DNA of 64,000 nucleotides from Pelagibius sp. CAU 1746 (GCF_039839785.1 NZ_JBDOQT010000001.1:1736001-1800000); one strand, 5' to 3'; counted from the stretch's first letter, positions 33,819 through 42,259 are shown. The notes: a model not told the origin generated them from the letters alone. Made by a program: numbers and translations.

Positions 33819-33914
33819 GGCTGCTATTGTGGCTTATCCGGGCGGCGGCCTCCAGCCGCTTGCCAACCCCTGATCCGAAGACTTTCCGCCGGTTCCGAGA
33901 CCCTTCCGACGCCC

Positions 33915-34844
33915 ATGCTATCCATCCTGGAAACCGTGCTGCCGATTTTCGGCCTGGTGCTCTGCGGCTACCTCGTTGGCCGCCTGCGCTGGATGAGCGA
34001 GGAGGCCATCAAGGGCCTCAACACCTTCGTCTTCTACTTTGCCATCCCGGCGCTGCTGTTCCGCGCCATGGCGCGCGGCATGGGGCCGGTGGAATTCACC
34101 ATCGTCGGCGGCTATTTCACGGCGGTCCTGGTCACCTTTCTGCTGGCCCTGGCGGTGGCCCGCCTGGTGTTCCGCACCGGCCCGGTGGAACAGGTGCTGT
34201 TCGGTATGGGTTCGGTCTTTTCCAACACCGTTCTGCTGGCGATCCCGCTGATCTTCACCGTCCTGGGCGAGGCCGCAGGCCTGCGGCTCATGCTGATCAT
34301 CACCTTTCACGCGGTGATCATCCTGCCGGTGATCACCGTGCTGATCGAATTCCGGCGCGGCGCGGGGCAGGGCTGGCGCCGGCTTGCCGGCCAGACCCTC
34401 AGGGCGATCGCCCTCAACCCGATCATTCTCGCCTTGGTCCTCGGGATCGCCTATGGGCTGACCGGCGCTCCTCTGCCCGGGGCGGGCGAACGCTTCCTGG
34501 CGCTGCTCGGCGGGGCGGCGGCGCCCTGCGCGCTCTTCGCCCTGGGCGCCTCGCTGACCGCTTTCGAACTGCGCGGCGACATCAAGGAGACCCTGGCCAT
34601 GGTCGCCATGAAGCTGCTGGTTCACCCCGCGGTCATGGCGGTTCTGGCGTTCTGGGTCTTCGAACTGCCGCCCCTGGCCGCCACCGTGGCCGTCATCACC
34701 GCGGCGACCCCGGTGGGCGCCAATGTCTTCATCATGGCCCGCCAATACGACATCTATCTGGGCCGCGCGGCCTCGGCGGTACTGATCTCCACCGCCCTCT
34801 CGGTGGTGACCTTGACCTTCCTGCTTGCCTTGCTCAGGCCTTAG
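33915..34844 (+). CDS. AEC-family (auxin efflux carrier) transporter
   Basis: A 309-residue membrane protein with about ten helices in two five-helix halves, the AEC family length. The N-terminus MLSILETVLPIFGLVLCGYLVGR and LNTFVFYFAIPALLFRAMA are characteristic. The second half repeats the pattern, with LNPIILALVLGIAYGLTGAPLP, PCALFALGASLTAFEL and TPVGANVFIMARQY. The family exports or imports small organic anions, and the substrate here is unknown. The start at 33915 fits the first helix. The 3-hydroxybutyrate dehydrogenase gene follows 48 bases after its stop, so a shared operon is likely. Confidence 0.85.
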   Translation: MLSILETVLPIFGLVLCGYLVGRLRWMSEEAIKGLNTFVFYFAIPALLFRAMARGMGPVEFTIVGGYFTAVLVTFLLALAVARLVFRTGPVEQVLFGMGSVFSNTVLLAIPLIFTVLGEAAGLRLMLIITFHAVIILPVITVLIEFRRGAGQGWRRLAGQTLRAIALNPIILALVLGIAYGLTGAPLPGAGERFLALLGGAAAPCALFALGASLTAFELRGDIKETLAMVAMKLLVHPAVMAVLAFWVFELPPLAATVAVITAATPVGANVFIMARQYDIYLGRAASAVLISTALSVVTLTFLLALLRP

Positions 34845-34892
34845 CGGTAGCAACGCCCCAGCGACAGAGAACCTTTCGGGAGGATCGTTCGT

Positions 34893-35675
34893 ATGCTGAA
34901 GGGAAAGACCGCGCTGGTGACCGGTTCGACCAGCGGCATCGGGCAGGGCATCGCCGAGGCGCTGGCGGCGCAAGGCGCGAACATCGTCCTGAACGGTTTT
35001 GGCGAGGCCGGCGACATCGCGGCCCTGCGCAAGGAGATCGCGGAGAAAAACGGCGTCACCGCCGCCTACGACGGGGCCGATATGTCGAAGCCGGCGGAGA
35101 TCGCCCGCATGATGCAGGACGCGGAAGCACAGTTCGGCGCGGTCGATATCCTGGTGAACAACGCCGGTATCCAGCACGTTTCTCCCCTTGAGGATTTCCC
35201 GGACGAGCGCTGGGACGCGGTCATCGCCATCAACCTCTCCTCGGCCTTCCACACCACCAAGGCGGCGTTGCCGGCCATGCGCAGGAAGGGCTGGGGCCGC
35301 GTCATCAACATCGCTTCGGCGCATGGTCTTTCCGCCTCGGCCAACAAGTCGGCCTACGTGGCCGCCAAGCACGGCATCGTCGGCCTGACCAAGGTGACGG
35401 CGCTGGAGACCGGCGGGGCCGGCATCACCTGCAACGCCATCTGCCCGGGCTGGGTGTTGACGCCGCTGGTGAAAAAGCAGATCGAGGACCGCGCCGCGGC
35501 TTCCGGCAAGAGCTACGAGGAAGAGAAGCTGGCCCTGGTGGCGGAGAAGACGCCGTCCAAGGATTTCTCGACGCCCGAGCAGATCGGCGGCCTGGCGGTT
35601 TTCCTCTGCTCGCCCTCGGCCGACCAGATCACCGGTGCGCCGCTGTCCATCGACGGCGGCTGGATGGCGCAGTAG
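34893..35675 (+). CDS. bdhA: 3-hydroxybutyrate dehydrogenase
   Basis: A 260-residue SDR of the D-beta-hydroxybutyrate dehydrogenase type. MLKGKTALVTGSTSGIGQGIA binds NAD. NNAGIQHVSPLEDFP, then Ser in NIASAHGLSASANKSAYVAAKHG with the Tyr-x3-Lys pair, form the active site. The family-specific CPGWVLTPLVKKQIEDRAA and ending GAPLSIDGGWMAQ (C-terminal Gln) are present. It converts 3-hydroxybutyrate to acetoacetate in polyhydroxybutyrate turnover. GGGAGG lies before the ATG. It probably shares a transcript with the AEC transporter, which could carry a related acid (inference). Confidence 0.9.
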   Translation: MLKGKTALVTGSTSGIGQGIAEALAAQGANIVLNGFGEAGDIAALRKEIAEKNGVTAAYDGADMSKPAEIARMMQDAEAQFGAVDILVNNAGIQHVSPLEDFPDERWDAVIAINLSSAFHTTKAALPAMRRKGWGRVINIASAHGLSASANKSAYVAAKHGIVGLTKVTALETGGAGITCNAICPGWVLTPLVKKQIEDRAAASGKSYEEEKLALVAEKTPSKDFSTPEQIGGLAVFLCSPSADQITGAPLSIDGGWMAQ

Positions 35676-35798
35676 AGAGCTCGTTCCCGCAACCGGGGGC
35701 TTCCGGCGGAAGGCGGCGCCGGCCGGGGAAATCAGCCGGGTAATAGGAAGCATCGGCCTCGGGCCGCCGCCGGCCCGCGGTCATTGCGGGGGCGGGGG

Positions 35799-36359
35799 TC
35801 AGGCAAGGGCGGCGGAGACGAGCGCCTCGGCGGCCGCCTTCGCATCGCCGGCAGGGTCCTTCTCGTGACCCAGGTGGGCGGTGACGATGGCGCCTTCCTT
35901 GAGCAGCAGCAGCGCCCGTGCGAGGACCGCGGGCTCCGCTGCGCCTGTGGCGGCGGCGAATTTCTCCAACTGCAGGAACAGCAGCCGCTTGTGCTCCGCG
36001 GCCTGTGCGTGGATCGGGTGCGCGGGATCCGGGTACTCCGAGGCGGCCTTGATGAACATGCAGGAGCGGAATTCCGGAGCGGCGAACCACTCCGCCAGCG
36101 CATCGAACATCGCCAGGAGCTGAGCGCGGGGTGGCCCGGCCTGCTCCATGCGGCGGAACAGCCAATTCCGAAAGTTCTGATCGCGCAGCCGCAGGACCGC
36201 AAGGATGAGCTCTTCCTTGCTGCGGAAGTGCTTGAACATCGTGGTCTTGGAAATCCCGGTCTCGGCGGACAGCAAATCCATGCCCGTCGCATGAAAGCCG
36301 TCGCGGTAGAAGATCTCCTGTGCCTTCCGGACCAGCTCGTCTCGCTTGCTGGGGCGCAT
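35799..36359 (-). CDS. TetR/AcrR-family transcriptional regulator
   Basis: A 186-residue repressor. The N-terminal HTH is AQEIFYRDGFHATGMDLLSAETGISKTTMFKHFRSKEELI (about 13-52), a standard TetR DNA-binding domain. The ligand domain resembles the TetR_C subfamily with a Cys near FRSCMFIKAASEY. The ATG at 36359 has GGAGGG five bases upstream, which decides it over a frame start at 36374. It is divergent from a DUF1348 gene. The 208-base spacer carries three copies of a palindrome (36374, 36504, 36537), the first right at its own 5' leader, so self-repression plus repression of the neighbour is the likely scheme. Confidence 0.9.
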   Translation of the reverse strand: MRPSKRDELVRKAQEIFYRDGFHATGMDLLSAETGISKTTMFKHFRSKEELILAVLRLRDQNFRNWLFRRMEQAGPPRAQLLAMFDALAEWFAAPEFRSCMFIKAASEYPDPAHPIHAQAAEHKRLLFLQLEKFAAATGAAEPAVLARALLLLKEGAIVTAHLGHEKDPAGDAKAAAEALVSAALA

Positions 36360-36373
36360 AAGCCCTCCAATCA

Positions 36374-36389
36374 TGAACAGATCGGTATA
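36374..36389. promoter_or_regulatory. TetR operator copy 1 (by the regulator start)
   Basis: TGAACAGATCGGTATA, an imperfect copy of the perfect palindrome at 36504, lies 15 bases upstream of the regulator ATG. Confidence 0.65.
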
Positions 36390-36503
36390 TGGATTATCCA
36401 GCCTGTAAGGGCAAGGGGTTCAGAAAAATATAAGATAAAATAATAGTTTATGATGTAACTCCGCAAGCTTCTAGATCGGAGCGCGAAAATGATCTTGAAA
36501 AAG

Positions 36504-36519
36504 TGAACCGATCGGTTCA
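36504..36519. promoter_or_regulatory. TetR operator copy 2 (perfect palindrome)
   Basis: TGAACCGATCGGTTCA is a perfect 16-base palindrome in the spacer between the divergent genes, 33 bases (about three helical turns) from copy 3. Confidence 0.8.
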
Positions 36520-36536
36520 TATAGGGCGCATTAAAG

Positions 36537-36552
36537 TGAACAGATCGGTACA
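36537..36552. promoter_or_regulatory. TetR operator copy 3
   Basis: TGAACAGATCGGTACA, 13 of 16 bases as in copy 2, ends 15 bases before the DUF1348 gene start, where a repressor would block its expression. Confidence 0.75.
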
Positions 36553-36567
36553 TATTGGAGCGACATC

Positions 36568-37032
36568 ATGACCCGTCCACCCCTTCCTCCCTTCGACAAG
36601 GATTCTGCCGCCGTGAAGGTTCGCGCCGCCGAGGACGCCTGGAACAGCCGGGACCCCATCAAGGTCGCCGCCGCCTACACGGCGGATACGGATTGGCGGA
36701 ACCGCAACGAGTTCCTGAACGGGCGCGCCGAGGTCGAAGCTTTCCTGGCCCGCAAATGGCGGGCCGAACGCGAATACCGGCTCATCAAGGAACTGTGGAG
36801 CTTCGACGCCGCGCGCATCGCAGTGCGCTTCGCCTACGAGGCGCTGGGTCCCGACGGACAGTGGTTCCGGGCCTATGGCAACGAGAACTGGGAGTTCGCT
36901 CCCGACGGACTGATGGCCGTGCGCCGGGCTTCGATCAACGACCTGCGGATCTGCGAGGGCGACCGCCTTTTCCACTGGCCGCTGGGACCCAGGCCGGCGG
37001 ATCACCCGGGTTTGTCCGAACTGGGGCTGTAA
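36568..37032 (+). CDS. DUF1348 (SnoaL/NTF2-like fold) protein
   Basis: A 154-residue protein of the DUF1348 family, cone-shaped alpha+beta fold of the NTF2/SnoaL superfamily. The pattern [47 protein letters not shown], then [11 protein letters not shown] and the closing [15 protein letters not shown], is full length. Members are often induced under repressor control beside detoxification genes; the reaction is unknown. The ATG follows ATTGGAG. It is directly downstream of the TetR operators and 91 bases before the isochorismatase gene, likely one transcript. Confidence 0.85.
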   Translation: MTRPPLPPFDKDSAAVKVRAAEDAWNSRDPIKVAAAYTADTDWRNRNEFLNGRAEVEAFLARKWRAEREYRLIKELWSFDAARIAVRFAYEALGPDGQWFRAYGNENWEFAPDGLMAVRRASINDLRICEGDRLFHWPLGPRPADHPGLSELGL

Positions 37033-37123
37033 GGCCGCCGAAATCCCGGAACGTGTCGACGGCCCGGCTGTGCCGGTCGCACATCGCAGCGGGCCGCGCG
37101 CCCTGCCTGAAAGGAGCAAGACG

Positions 37124-37990
37124 ATGAAAAACGGTAATCATGACCATCAGGACGGCGGCCGAGGCGCGTTCATGGACCGCCGAGCCTTCGTTACCGCCGG
37201 CGCCGCCGGCGTTGCGGGGGCGGCGGGCCTCGCGGCGGCCGCGGCCAGCGGCGGCCTTGCGGCGTCGGAAGCCGACGCGGCAGACCTGAGCGCCTATGCG
37301 CCGCCGGCCGATCCCGCTCTGCCGTCCTCTACGATGGCGCTGGAGAAGGGGCGCGCCGCCTTGCTGGTCGTCGATCCGCAGATCGATTTCCTCAGTCCCG
37401 ACGGCGTGACCTGGGGCGTGGTCGGTGAGAGCGTCACCGAGCACAATGTGGTGGAGAACATCGCCCGCCTGTTCCGCGCCGCCAAGGCCGCCGGCATGCC
37501 GGTGGTCGTCTCTCCCCACTACTACTACCCGCACGACCATCGCTGGCAGTTCGAGGGCGCCTTGGAAAAGGTGATGCACTCGATCGGCATGTTCGACCGT
37601 CCGGGCCCGCTGGACACGAAGGGCCTCGAGGGCTCGGGCGCGGATTTCATGGCCGAGTACAAGGACTACATCTTCGACGGCAAGACCATCATCGCCTCGC
37701 CGCACAAGATCTACGGTCCCCAGCAGAACGACGCCGGACTCCAGCTCCGCAAGCTCAAGGTCGAGCAGATCGTTCTCGCCGGCATGTCCGCCAATCTCTG
37801 CGTCGAAAGCCACATGCGCGACTTCATCGAGCAGGGATTCGAGGTCGCGGTGGTGCAGGATGCGACCGCCGGTGCGAAGGTGCCCGAGGGCGATGGCTAT
37901 CTCGCCGCTCTCATCAACTTCCGCATGATGGCGAACGCCGTCTGGGCGACCGATGAGGCTGAGGAACGCATTCGCGCGCTCACCGTCTGA
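37124..37990 (+). CDS. Isochorismatase-family hydrolase with Tat-like signal
   Basis: A 288-residue cysteine hydrolase. The catalytic triad positions are visible: Asp in LLVVDPQIDFLS near 87, a Lys in SPHKIYGPQ, and Cys in GMSANLCVESHMRD near 228, preceded by the non-prolyl cis-peptide segment. The N-terminus has DRRAFVTAG followed by a long Ala/Gly-rich hydrophobic run, which looks like a twin-arginine export signal; this is unusual for the family, most members being cytoplasmic. AAGGAGC precedes the ATG at 37124. It lies downstream of DUF1348 and so is probably under the same TetR control. Substrate is unknown. Confidence 0.85.
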   Translation: MKNGNHDHQDGGRGAFMDRRAFVTAGAAGVAGAAGLAAAAASGGLAASEADAADLSAYAPPADPALPSSTMALEKGRAALLVVDPQIDFLSPDGVTWGVVGESVTEHNVVENIARLFRAAKAAGMPVVVSPHYYYPHDHRWQFEGALEKVMHSIGMFDRPGPLDTKGLEGSGADFMAEYKDYIFDGKTIIASPHKIYGPQQNDAGLQLRKLKVEQIVLAGMSANLCVESHMRDFIEQGFEVAVVQDATAGAKVPEGDGYLAALINFRMMANAVWATDEAEERIRALTV

Positions 37991-38044
37991 CGGCTCCGGC
38001 CGATTGCGGGGGCGGCCTGCGGAAGACCGCTGCCGGAAACGAAA

Positions 38045-38070
38045 AACGGCCCGCCGTATGGCGGGCCGTT
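38045..38070. terminator. Bidirectional terminator between isochorismatase and peroxiredoxin genes
   Basis: A perfect stem, AACGGCCCGCC / GGCGGGCCGTT, with a four-base loop is flanked by AAAA on the left and CTTT on the right. It serves the two convergent genes. Confidence 0.75.
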
Positions 38071-38096
38071 GGCTTTCGCGGCGAGGCCCCGTCGCG

Positions 38097-38651
38097 TTAC
38101 GCGGCTTCGGACTTCTCGCCGAGAACCTCGTCGGTGAGCTTCTCGTAAACGTTCTGCGGCGAGGACTCGCCGTAGGGGTCGGTCTCGCAGTTGTCGGAGA
38201 AGCCGGGCTCCTCGAACCAGGCCTTGACCACGCCGTCATCGATCACCGCGGCGTAGCGCCAGGAGCGCATGCCGAAGCCCAGGTTATCCTTGCAGACCAG
38301 CATGCCCATCTTGCGGGTGAACTCGCCGGAGCCGTCGGGGATGAGCTTGATGTTCTCCAGGCCCTGCTGCTTGCCCCAGGCGTTCATCACGAAGGCGTCG
38401 TTGACCGAGAGGCAGTAGATCTCGTCGATGCCCTTGGCCCGGAAGTCTTCGGCCATCTTGTCGAAGTCCGGCAGCTGGTAGGTGGAGCAGGTCGGCGTGA
38501 AGGCGCCGGGCAGGGAGAAGAGCACGACCTTCTTGCCCTTGAAGTAGTCGTCGGTGGTCTTGTTTTCCCAGCGGAAGGGGTTCGGGCCCTCGATGGACTC
38601 GTCGCGGACGCGGGTCCGGAAGGTCACGGGGGGAAGTTTTCGGCCGATCAT
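38097..38651 (-). CDS. Peroxiredoxin (Prx5/AhpE-like redoxin)
   Basis: A 184-residue peroxiredoxin. The peroxidatic cysteine lies in VVLFSLPGAFTPTCSTYQLP near residue 56, with the conserved Pro, Thr and downstream Arg (GFGMRSWRYAAVI). Two further Cys (MLVCKDN and SDNCETD) could resolve. It reduces hydrogen peroxide or alkyl peroxides in the cytoplasm. The ATG at 38651 has GAGGAGA seven bases upstream; an earlier TTG is not needed. Its promoter region carries a palindrome resembling the Irr iron control element (38727). Monocistronic. Confidence 0.9.
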   Translation of the reverse strand: MIGRKLPPVTFRTRVRDESIEGPNPFRWENKTTDDYFKGKKVVLFSLPGAFTPTCSTYQLPDFDKMAEDFRAKGIDEIYCLSVNDAFVMNAWGKQQGLENIKLIPDGSGEFTRKMGMLVCKDNLGFGMRSWRYAAVIDDGVVKAWFEEPGFSDNCETDPYGESSPQNVYEKLTDEVLGEKSEAA

Positions 38652-38726
38652 CAAAAATCTCCTCGCGGTAGCGAAAAAGGTATCTGGAAAGCCCTGGGCC
38701 TTGGCCCAGCGGGTCTTTCTTTGTTA

Positions 38727-38743
38727 ATTGGAATTATTCCAAT
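38727..38743 (-). promoter_or_regulatory. Iron-control-element-like palindrome over the peroxiredoxin promoter
   Basis: ATTGGAATTATTCCAAT is a perfect palindrome. Its core fits the alphaproteobacterial Irr box TTTRGAAYNRTTCYAAA at every position except the outermost pair. On the minus strand, TTGATT, 16 bases, then TATATT makes a plausible -35/-10, and the -10 overlaps the palindrome. A regulator bound here would control the peroxiredoxin. Irr is the best guess, but the regulator is not in this window. Confidence 0.6.
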
Positions 38744-38860
38744 ATAATATGTTGCACTGCAAAATCAAGAGCGAATGGAAGATTTTTTGTGGAAAACCGA
38801 AACCGCTGAAACCGGCGGATTTTTGGGCTTCTTGGGACCCTGCGGCCGGCCGCGGCGGCG

Positions 38861-40084
38861 TCAGACCGTGACCGGTGTGGCGAAGAGGATGATGGCGAGC
38901 GCGATCGCCATGGCGGCGAGAAAGAAGGCGGCCTGCAGGAAACGGCGTTGCCGCCAGGCCGAGAGGAAGGCCTGGGCCGACTGCAGGGCGTAGTAGGCGA
39001 CGAAGGCCTTGGAGGCGTAGGCGATGATCTCGTAGATGTTGGCCGACCAGGTGATGGCGATGGCGACCAGCGCGGTGATGAGGTTGCCGATCCGGACCTT
39101 CAGGCGCCGGCCGAAGATCTCGGTCAGCAGGCCGCCGGCGCCGTTCATGTCGGCGACGGCCGCGGAGAGCTGGGAGGCCAGGGCGGCGATGATCAATGCC
39201 GGCGCCACCGCCAGGCTGACCGGCCGCAGCATGTCGATGATCGCCGTCTCGCCGCCCTGCTGCGGCAGCCCGTCGGTGAAGTAGGGCGTGATCAGCAGGA
39301 TGAAGACCAGGTAGATGGCGGTGGCGATGCCCTGGGCCCAGCGCATGCTGCGGACGCGCACCTCGGCGTCGTACTTGCTGCCGAGGTAGCGCGAGGTCTC
39401 GAAACCCTGCACCAGGATCACCAGCCCCAGCAGAAGCGTGAGTTCGTGCAGGCCGTAGGCGTGCGGGAGTTCCGGCCAGCCGAAACTGCCGCCGGCCAGC
39501 GCCGCCGCGGTGGTGACGGCAAGGGCGGCGAAGAGCCCGCCGATGAGGCTGAGCTTCAGGCCGACCGCGCCGATCTCGACGCGCTCCAGCCCGGTGAGCC
39601 CGCCCAGCGCGCCGACGGCGCCGACCGCGGCGATGCTGGCCGTCGCCGCCACGCGGATCCAGAAGGGGTCGATGATGCCCTCGATCCTGAGGCCGAAGGC
39701 GGCGAAGAGGTTCAGGTAGTAGGCGACCGAGACGAAATAGGCGAGGGAGAGTGCCAGCTCCGAGGCGCGCTCGAGCCCGCGCACCGTCGCGGAGATTCCG
39801 CTGCGGTGCCGGCTGGCCAGCAGCGGCTCCACATGGCGGATGTTGTGGCGCAGGGCGTCGCCGAAGAGGTAGGCCAGGGCACAGAGCCCCAGCATGGCCA
39901 GCCAGGCGTGGCGGCCGGCCGCGTGGGCCAGGATCGGCCCGGCGACAAGGAACCCGGAGCCGATGATGGAGGCCAGCGGTGTGACGGTCGCCTGCCAGAA
40001 GGGCCACTTCACCAGGCGCGGATTGAGCAGCACCGCGCCGAGCAGGATCGCCACCGCAGTGAGAACGAGGCCGTTGCCGGTCAT
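38861..40084 (-). CDS. APC-superfamily-like permease
   Basis: A 407-residue membrane protein with about 11 helices. The segment VTPLASIIGSGFLVAGPILAHAAG (about 35-58) has the Gly-Ser-Gly break in helix 1 seen in amino acid/polyamine/organocation carriers. Other helices are LSLAYFVSVAYYLNLFAAFGL, ALAVTTAAALAGG and TLLLGLVILVQGFETSRYLGSKY. Substrate is not predictable. The gene starts seven bases after the trkH stop, so the two are one operon, hinting at a role linked to ion or osmotic balance (inference). Confidence 0.75.
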   Translation of the reverse strand: MTGNGLVLTAVAILLGAVLLNPRLVKWPFWQATVTPLASIIGSGFLVAGPILAHAAGRHAWLAMLGLCALAYLFGDALRHNIRHVEPLLASRHRSGISATVRGLERASELALSLAYFVSVAYYLNLFAAFGLRIEGIIDPFWIRVAATASIAAVGAVGALGGLTGLERVEIGAVGLKLSLIGGLFAALAVTTAAALAGGSFGWPELPHAYGLHELTLLLGLVILVQGFETSRYLGSKYDAEVRVRSMRWAQGIATAIYLVFILLITPYFTDGLPQQGGETAIIDMLRPVSLAVAPALIIAALASQLSAAVADMNGAGGLLTEIFGRRLKVRIGNLITALVAIAITWSANIYEIIAYASKAFVAYYALQSAQAFLSAWRQRRFLQAAFFLAAMAIALAIILFATPVTV

Positions 40085-40091
40085 GGCGGCT

Positions 40092-41543
40092 TCACGGGCG
40101 CCAGAATTCGGGATCGAAGAGGATCAGCACGCTGAAGATCTCCAGGCGTCCCAGCAGCATCGCGACGGAAAGAATCCACTTGGCGGCGTCCGGCAGGCTC
40201 GCGAAGTTCCCGGCCGGGCCGACGATGGGCCCCAGGCCCGGGCCGACGTTGGTGATCGCCGTCGCGCTGGCCGACAGCGCGGTCACCAGGTCCAGGCCCA
40301 TGCCGGCCAGGGCGACGGTGAAGAGCGCCACGGTGGCGAGGAAGACGGCGACGAAAGCCAGCACCGAGGCGGGCACGTCCGCGGGGACGCTGCGGCTGCC
40401 GTAGCGCAGCAGCACCACGCGGCGCGGGCTGACCAGGCGCATGAGCTGGCTGCGCACGATGATCCACAGCACCTGGTAGCGGTAGATCTTGATGGCCCCG
40501 GAGGTCGACCCGGTGCAGCCGCCGACGAAGGTGAACATCAGAAAGGCCGCCACGGCCAGGGCGCCCCAGCCGCCATAGTCGTCGCTGGCGAAGCCCGTGG
40601 TGGTGACCACCGAGGTGATGTTGAAGGCGGTCAGACGCAGCGCGTCGAGGAAGTCGATCTCCCGCGTTGCCCATAACCAGACCGCCATGGCGCCGACGGC
40701 GATCAGCAGGAAGCGCAGCAGGCCGCGGATCTGCGGGTCGCGCCAGAAGGTCCGGCGTTCGCCCCTCAGGAAACGGATGTAGGCGACGAAGGGCAAGGCG
40801 CCGGCCAGCATGAAGAGGATCGCGGTCCACTGCGTTGCCGGTTGCCGGAAGTAGGCGAAGGAGGCGTCGTGGGTGGAGTAGCCGCCGGTCGACAGCGTCG
40901 CCATGGCGTGGTTGACGGCGTCGAAGGCCGACATCTCCCCCGCGCCGTACAGCAGCGCGCAGGTGGCGGTCAGCACCACATAGATGGTGCCGATCCAGGC
41001 GGAGAGGTGGAAGGCGCTGGGCACCACTTTCTCCGAGCGCTCGGAGCTTTCGGTGTAGAAGAGCTGCATGCCGCCGACCCTGAGGAAGGGCAGGATGACG
41101 ATGGCCATGACGATGATGCCGAGGCCGCCGATCCACTGCAGCAGCGAACGCCACAGCAAGATCCCCGGCGGCAGTGCGTCGAGGCCGGAGATGACGGTCG
41201 AGCCCGTCGTGGTGATCCCGGAGATCGCCTCGAAGAAGGCGTCGGTATAGTCCAGCCCCAGGCCCAGAAACGGCAGGGCGGAGAAGGCGGTGACCGTCAG
41301 CCAGCTCGCCACGGTCAGGAGGAAGGCCTGGCGCAGGCTGAGTTCGAAGGCGCCGCGGTGCTGGGTGGCCAGGACCATGGCGCCGCCGATGAATCCGGTG
41401 ACCGCGGCGGACTCGACGAAGGCCGTCCAATCGGGGTTGGCGAAGCTGGCGTCGACGGCGGCGGGAACCAGCATCACTCCGGCCAGCGCGCAGAGCATCA
41501 GGCCCAGGACTCTGGCAACCGGCGTGACGTCAATTTCGGTCAA
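40092..41543 (-). CDS. trkH: Trk-type potassium uptake channel TrkH
   Basis: A 483-residue K+ channel subunit with the four-fold M1-P-M2 plan. The four selectivity loops are visible, each with its glycine: GITTTGSTVI near 113, MATLSTGGYSTHD near 225, SVVTTTGFASDDY near 315 and NVGPGLGPI near 435. The start is TTG at 41543 with GAAGGG nine bases upstream, giving the usual TrkH length; no ATG upstream gives family-like sequence. TrkH needs the NAD-binding subunit TrkA, which is not in the window. First gene of an operon with the permease downstream. Confidence 0.9.
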   Translation of the reverse strand: MTEIDVTPVARVLGLMLCALAGVMLVPAAVDASFANPDWTAFVESAAVTGFIGGAMVLATQHRGAFELSLRQAFLLTVASWLTVTAFSALPFLGLGLDYTDAFFEAISGITTTGSTVISGLDALPPGILLWRSLLQWIGGLGIIVMAIVILPFLRVGGMQLFYTESSERSEKVVPSAFHLSAWIGTIYVVLTATCALLYGAGEMSAFDAVNHAMATLSTGGYSTHDASFAYFRQPATQWTAILFMLAGALPFVAYIRFLRGERRTFWRDPQIRGLLRFLLIAVGAMAVWLWATREIDFLDALRLTAFNITSVVTTTGFASDDYGGWGALAVAAFLMFTFVGGCTGSTSGAIKIYRYQVLWIIVRSQLMRLVSPRRVVLLRYGSRSVPADVPASVLAFVAVFLATVALFTVALAGMGLDLVTALSASATAITNVGPGLGPIVGPAGNFASLPDAAKWILSVAMLLGRLEIFSVLILFDPEFWRP

Positions 41544-41889
41544 CGGCGAGCCCTTCGTCTGAGATGAAACGGTGCTGCATAGGTTTTTTCGCTGCGCGGC
41601 GCCGCTTGCCGCGAGGCAAGCTTCGCGAGGCGGCGGCGGCATTTTCACGCTTTCCCCGCCCGGGGCCAAGACTGCAACGCCGGCGAAACGGCCGGCGGGG
41701 GGGATGTCCCCGATTCGCCGGTACGGCGTCGAAATGCCCGGCGAAAGTTAATTTTCAGCGGCTTTTCCCCCGCTATTTGTCCTCGGCAAGTTCTGTCCAA
41801 AGCGTGAGGCCGGCTTCTATAGCATTGAAAAACAGTAACTTAGAAGTTTTTCTGCGGCTGACCCTGTATAGAAGGTTTCGTTAACCTTT
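41544..41889. other. Upstream region of trkH, no gene seen
   Basis: No coding frame is supported. The right-hand part (about 41815-41900) is AT-rich and probably contains the promoter of the candidate small RNA that follows. Confidence 0.4.
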
Positions 41890-42036
41890 TTTTAGGAGTT
41901 TAGGACTAATTTTAGACACAGACGGCTCGGTGAGCCCTCCCCGGGTCCTCCCGACCGTCTTTCGGATGTTTATCCGTTCCTTGTAACGCCTCCCTGTTAA
42001 ACTTGCCGCCGGGATCGCCCGGCGGTTTTTTCTTTT
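41890..42036 (+). ncRNA. Candidate small RNA with CCUCC motifs and intrinsic terminator
   Basis: A roughly 145-base plus-strand unit in a 1-kb gene-free gap. It has three hairpins. The first, 41921-41959, has stem GACGG-TCGG / CCGA-CCGTC and a loop carrying CCCTCCCC and GTCCTCCC, i.e. anti-ribosome-binding-site motifs. The second, 41963-41976, has stem CGGAT / ATCCG. The third is a strong intrinsic terminator, 42005-42036. A single-stranded CCTCCC lies between the second and third. Plans of CCUCC loops plus terminator occur in alphaproteobacterial trans-acting sRNAs (alpha-r15/cuckoo-type). An AT-rich patch at 41815-41900 could be the promoter. Exact 5' end unknown. Confidence 0.55.
42005..42036 (+). 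terminator. Strong rho-independent terminator
   Basis: A perfect eight-pair stem, CCGCCGGG / CCCGGCGG, with loop ATCG is followed by TTTTTTCTTTT. No protein-coding gene on this strand ends nearby, which is the main argument for a small RNA gene before it. Confidence 0.9.
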
Positions 42037-42259
42037 GTCCCCAGAGTTATCCACAGATGCCGGTTTGCGGCTCTTCAGCCGCGGCGCGCCCTCTTGCCGC
42101 CCTTGGCGCCGGGATGGCCGGGAAGCCGGGGAATCCGCAGAGAGTTGAGTGTTTTTAGGGACTTCGCCCGGCCTTAACGATTCTCCACTTGACCGTCTGA
42201 GGGACGCTGCTACTGTTTCGCCCAGGCAAGTTGACAGGGTAGGACTTAAACAAGGGGAA

